Of a DNA stretch of 6,798 bases, positions 5,636-6,798 are shown piece after piece (within the stretch, counting starts at the first letter, position 1; every line of letters begins with the position of its first letter). The translations under genes and the position numbers were made by a program. Origin of the DNA: UBA4735 sp036569845 (GTDB taxonomy: Bacteria > Chloroflexota > Limnocylindria > P2-11E); NCBI GenBank assembly GCA_036569845.1, contig DATCPY010000176.1, positions 1 through 6,798 on the forward strand, written 5' to 3'. A model generated the notes under the pieces. The model worked only from the letters and a program-made list of their open reading frames with translations, had not been told where the DNA came from and did not search any database.

Positions 5636-6798
5636 GTCGTGGAGAAGCGGCGCATCGGGGCGATCTCGCGCCGATACGCCTCGACCTCGGACAGACGACG
5701 GGACGGATCCCACCCCAGCAGACCCGCCACGATGTCGGCGACCGCGTCGAGCCGATCGAGACCCTGGCATGCGGCGAGGCCGATGGCCGTGCGGCGGAGC
5801 AGGACGTCCGCGAGCGTCACCGCCCACTCGACCCGAACGGCCCGAACGATGTCATTCCGCGTGGTCGCCGCATGCGAGCAGATCGGTTCCGCGTCCGTCG
5901 CAGCGCCGGCCCCGCCGGCGCCCGGCAGCGGCAGCTCGCCGGTCCGGCAGCGAGCATCCGAACCCAGGCGCCGAGCGACCGCGTCCGTCACCTCCTCGGC
6001 GATGGACCGGTACGCGGTGATCTTCCCGCCGATGACCGACAGCACGCCCTCGATGCCGTCGCGCCGCCGATGGTCGTACAGCTTGTGCTTGCGCGAGACC
6101 TGGCCCTCGGCGACACCCTCTTCGCGGACCAGCGCGCGCACGCCGGCCCACGTGTAGTGGATGCGGTCGAACGGCGCGTGCGGGAACGCGCGGCCGGCCT
6201 CGCTGCGAAGGTACTCGACGTCCTCGTCCGATGCCTCCGCGGCAGCGGGATCCCCGTCGTAGTCGGTATCCGTCGTGCCGACCATCGTGTAGCCATTCCA
6301 CGGCAGGACGAAGAAGAGGCGCCCGTCACGTTTCGCAAAGAGCACGTGCGCCTGCTGCGTCGCCTGCGGCACGACGAGATGGCTGCCCTTCGTGAGTCGC
6401 AGCAGCGGCCGAGCCTCCGTACGGAGCGGCACGATCGTCCCATCGAGCCACGGGCCGGTGGCGTTGACCGTGAAGCGGGCGCGGACCTGCAGGTGGGCTC
6501 CACCGATGAGATCCTGCACGGCGGCGCCCGTGACCGACGAGCCCTCGCGCAGGTAGCCCGTGGCGCGCGCGTGGTTGAGGATGAGCGCCCCGTGCGCCGC
6601 CGCGTCGACGGCGTTCTCCACGACCAGCCGTTCGACGAACGGCACCTGCGCGTCGTAGAACCGCCATGCGCCGCCGAGGCCATCGGGATCGAGGTTCGGC
6701 TCCGCGGCCAGGGTCTCCGTCCGCCCGAGCCGCTCGCGCTTCGGCAGGCTCTTGTCGAGCGAGAGCAGGTCGTAGAGGAACATCCCGATCCGCAGCTT
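5632..6798 (-). CDS. glpD: FAD-dependent glycerol-3-phosphate dehydrogenase, N-terminus cut by the window edge
   Basis: Oxidises sn-glycerol 3-phosphate to dihydroxyacetone phosphate with FAD and passes electrons to membrane quinones. The visible 388 residues start inside the protein at KLRIGMFLYDLL; about 100 residues with the FAD-binding GxGxxG fold lie outside. Seen here, counting from the first visible residue, are the substrate-domain segment YDAQVPFVERLVVENA (48-63), VNATGPWLDG (111-120), LTKGSHLVVP (135-144), FVLPWNGYTMVGTTDTDYDG (163-182), TWAGVRAL (216-223, with the substrate-phosphate Arg221) and IGGKITAYRSIAE (256-268). The helical C-terminal DAO domain includes EWAVTLADVLLRRT (324-337). 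The ATG at 6783 is internal, not the start. Its stop overlaps the glpK start. The promoter is outside the window, so a GlpR-type or other operator cannot be assessed. Family identity is clear; quinone coupling is assumed from the family. Confidence 0.97.
   Translation of the reverse strand, partial: KLRIGMFLYDLLSLDKSLPKRERLGRTETLAAEPNLDPDGLGGAWRFYDAQVPFVERLVVENAVDAAAHGALILNHARATGYLREGSSVTGAAVQDLIGGAHLQVRARFTVNATGPWLDGTIVPLRTEARPLLRLTKGSHLVVPQATQQAHVLFAKRDGRLFFVLPWNGYTMVGTTDTDYDGDPAAAEASDEDVEYLRSEAGRAFPHAPFDRIHYTWAGVRALVREEGVAEGQVSRKHKLYDHRRRDGIEGVLSVIGGKITAYRSIAEEVTDAVARRLGSDARCRTGELPLPGAGGAGAATDAEPICSHAATTRNDIVRAVRVEWAVTLADVLLRRTAIGLAACQGLDRLDAVADIVAGLLGWDPSRRLSEVEAYRREIAPMRRFSTT

Noticed and set aside
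5636..5827. N-terminal extension of glpK to a start at 5827
   Set aside because: The glycerol kinase N-terminus fits GTG at 5635 precisely, and the extension is only the alternative-frame reading of the glpD end.
5057..6157. 366-codon open frame on the plus strand
   Set aside because: It is antisense across the glpD-glpK junction, of low complexity, with no family marks.

Overview
This is a GC-rich, tightly packed stretch of bacterial chromosome. It holds six protein-coding genes and almost no non-coding DNA: one 61-base divergent gap and one 22-base gap. Three features recur: GTG and possibly CTG starts, no recognisable Shine-Dalgarno sequences, and 4-base stop/start overlaps. Together with a DUF2079 membrane protein, they suggest a high-GC Chloroflexota (for example Limnocylindria-like) or an actinobacterium-like lineage. 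This assignment is an inference from gene style, not from a marker gene.

Left part (1-1969, minus strand): a two-gene unit with an M24 metallopeptidase of the Xaa-Pro aminopeptidase type, followed by a DMT/EamA-family membrane transporter that runs off the window start. The peptidase stop and the most sensible transporter start overlap as CTGA, which implies a CTG initiation codon.

Divergent control region (1970-2030): the peptidase unit and the rightward unit are transcribed away from each other. An 8-base inverted repeat (TAGCGTCT) lies 4-5 bases upstream of both GTG starts. It contains a TANNNT -10 hexamer placed where a leaderless transcript would need it.

Middle part (2031-4149, plus strand): a DUF2079 polytopic membrane protein of unknown function, then a small cytoplasmic glycerophosphodiester phosphodiesterase (GDPD) that keeps its catalytic residues but lacks a segment usual in the family.

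Right part (4112-6798, minus strand): glycerol-3-phosphate dehydrogenase (glpD, N-terminus outside the window) and glycerol kinase (glpK), coupled through a GTGA overlap. The glpK 3' end overlaps the 3' end of the GDPD gene by 38 bases.

How they fit together: GDPD would release glycerol 3-phosphate from deacylated phospholipid head groups, GlpK would make it from free glycerol, and GlpD would oxidise it to dihydroxyacetone phosphate. The right half is thus a compact glycerol/glycerophosphodiester use module. I see no mobile element, RNA gene, CRISPR array or clearly new system. The points of real interest are the symmetric leaderless promoter pair, the CTG start, the shortened GDPD and the read-through-like tail of GlpK.
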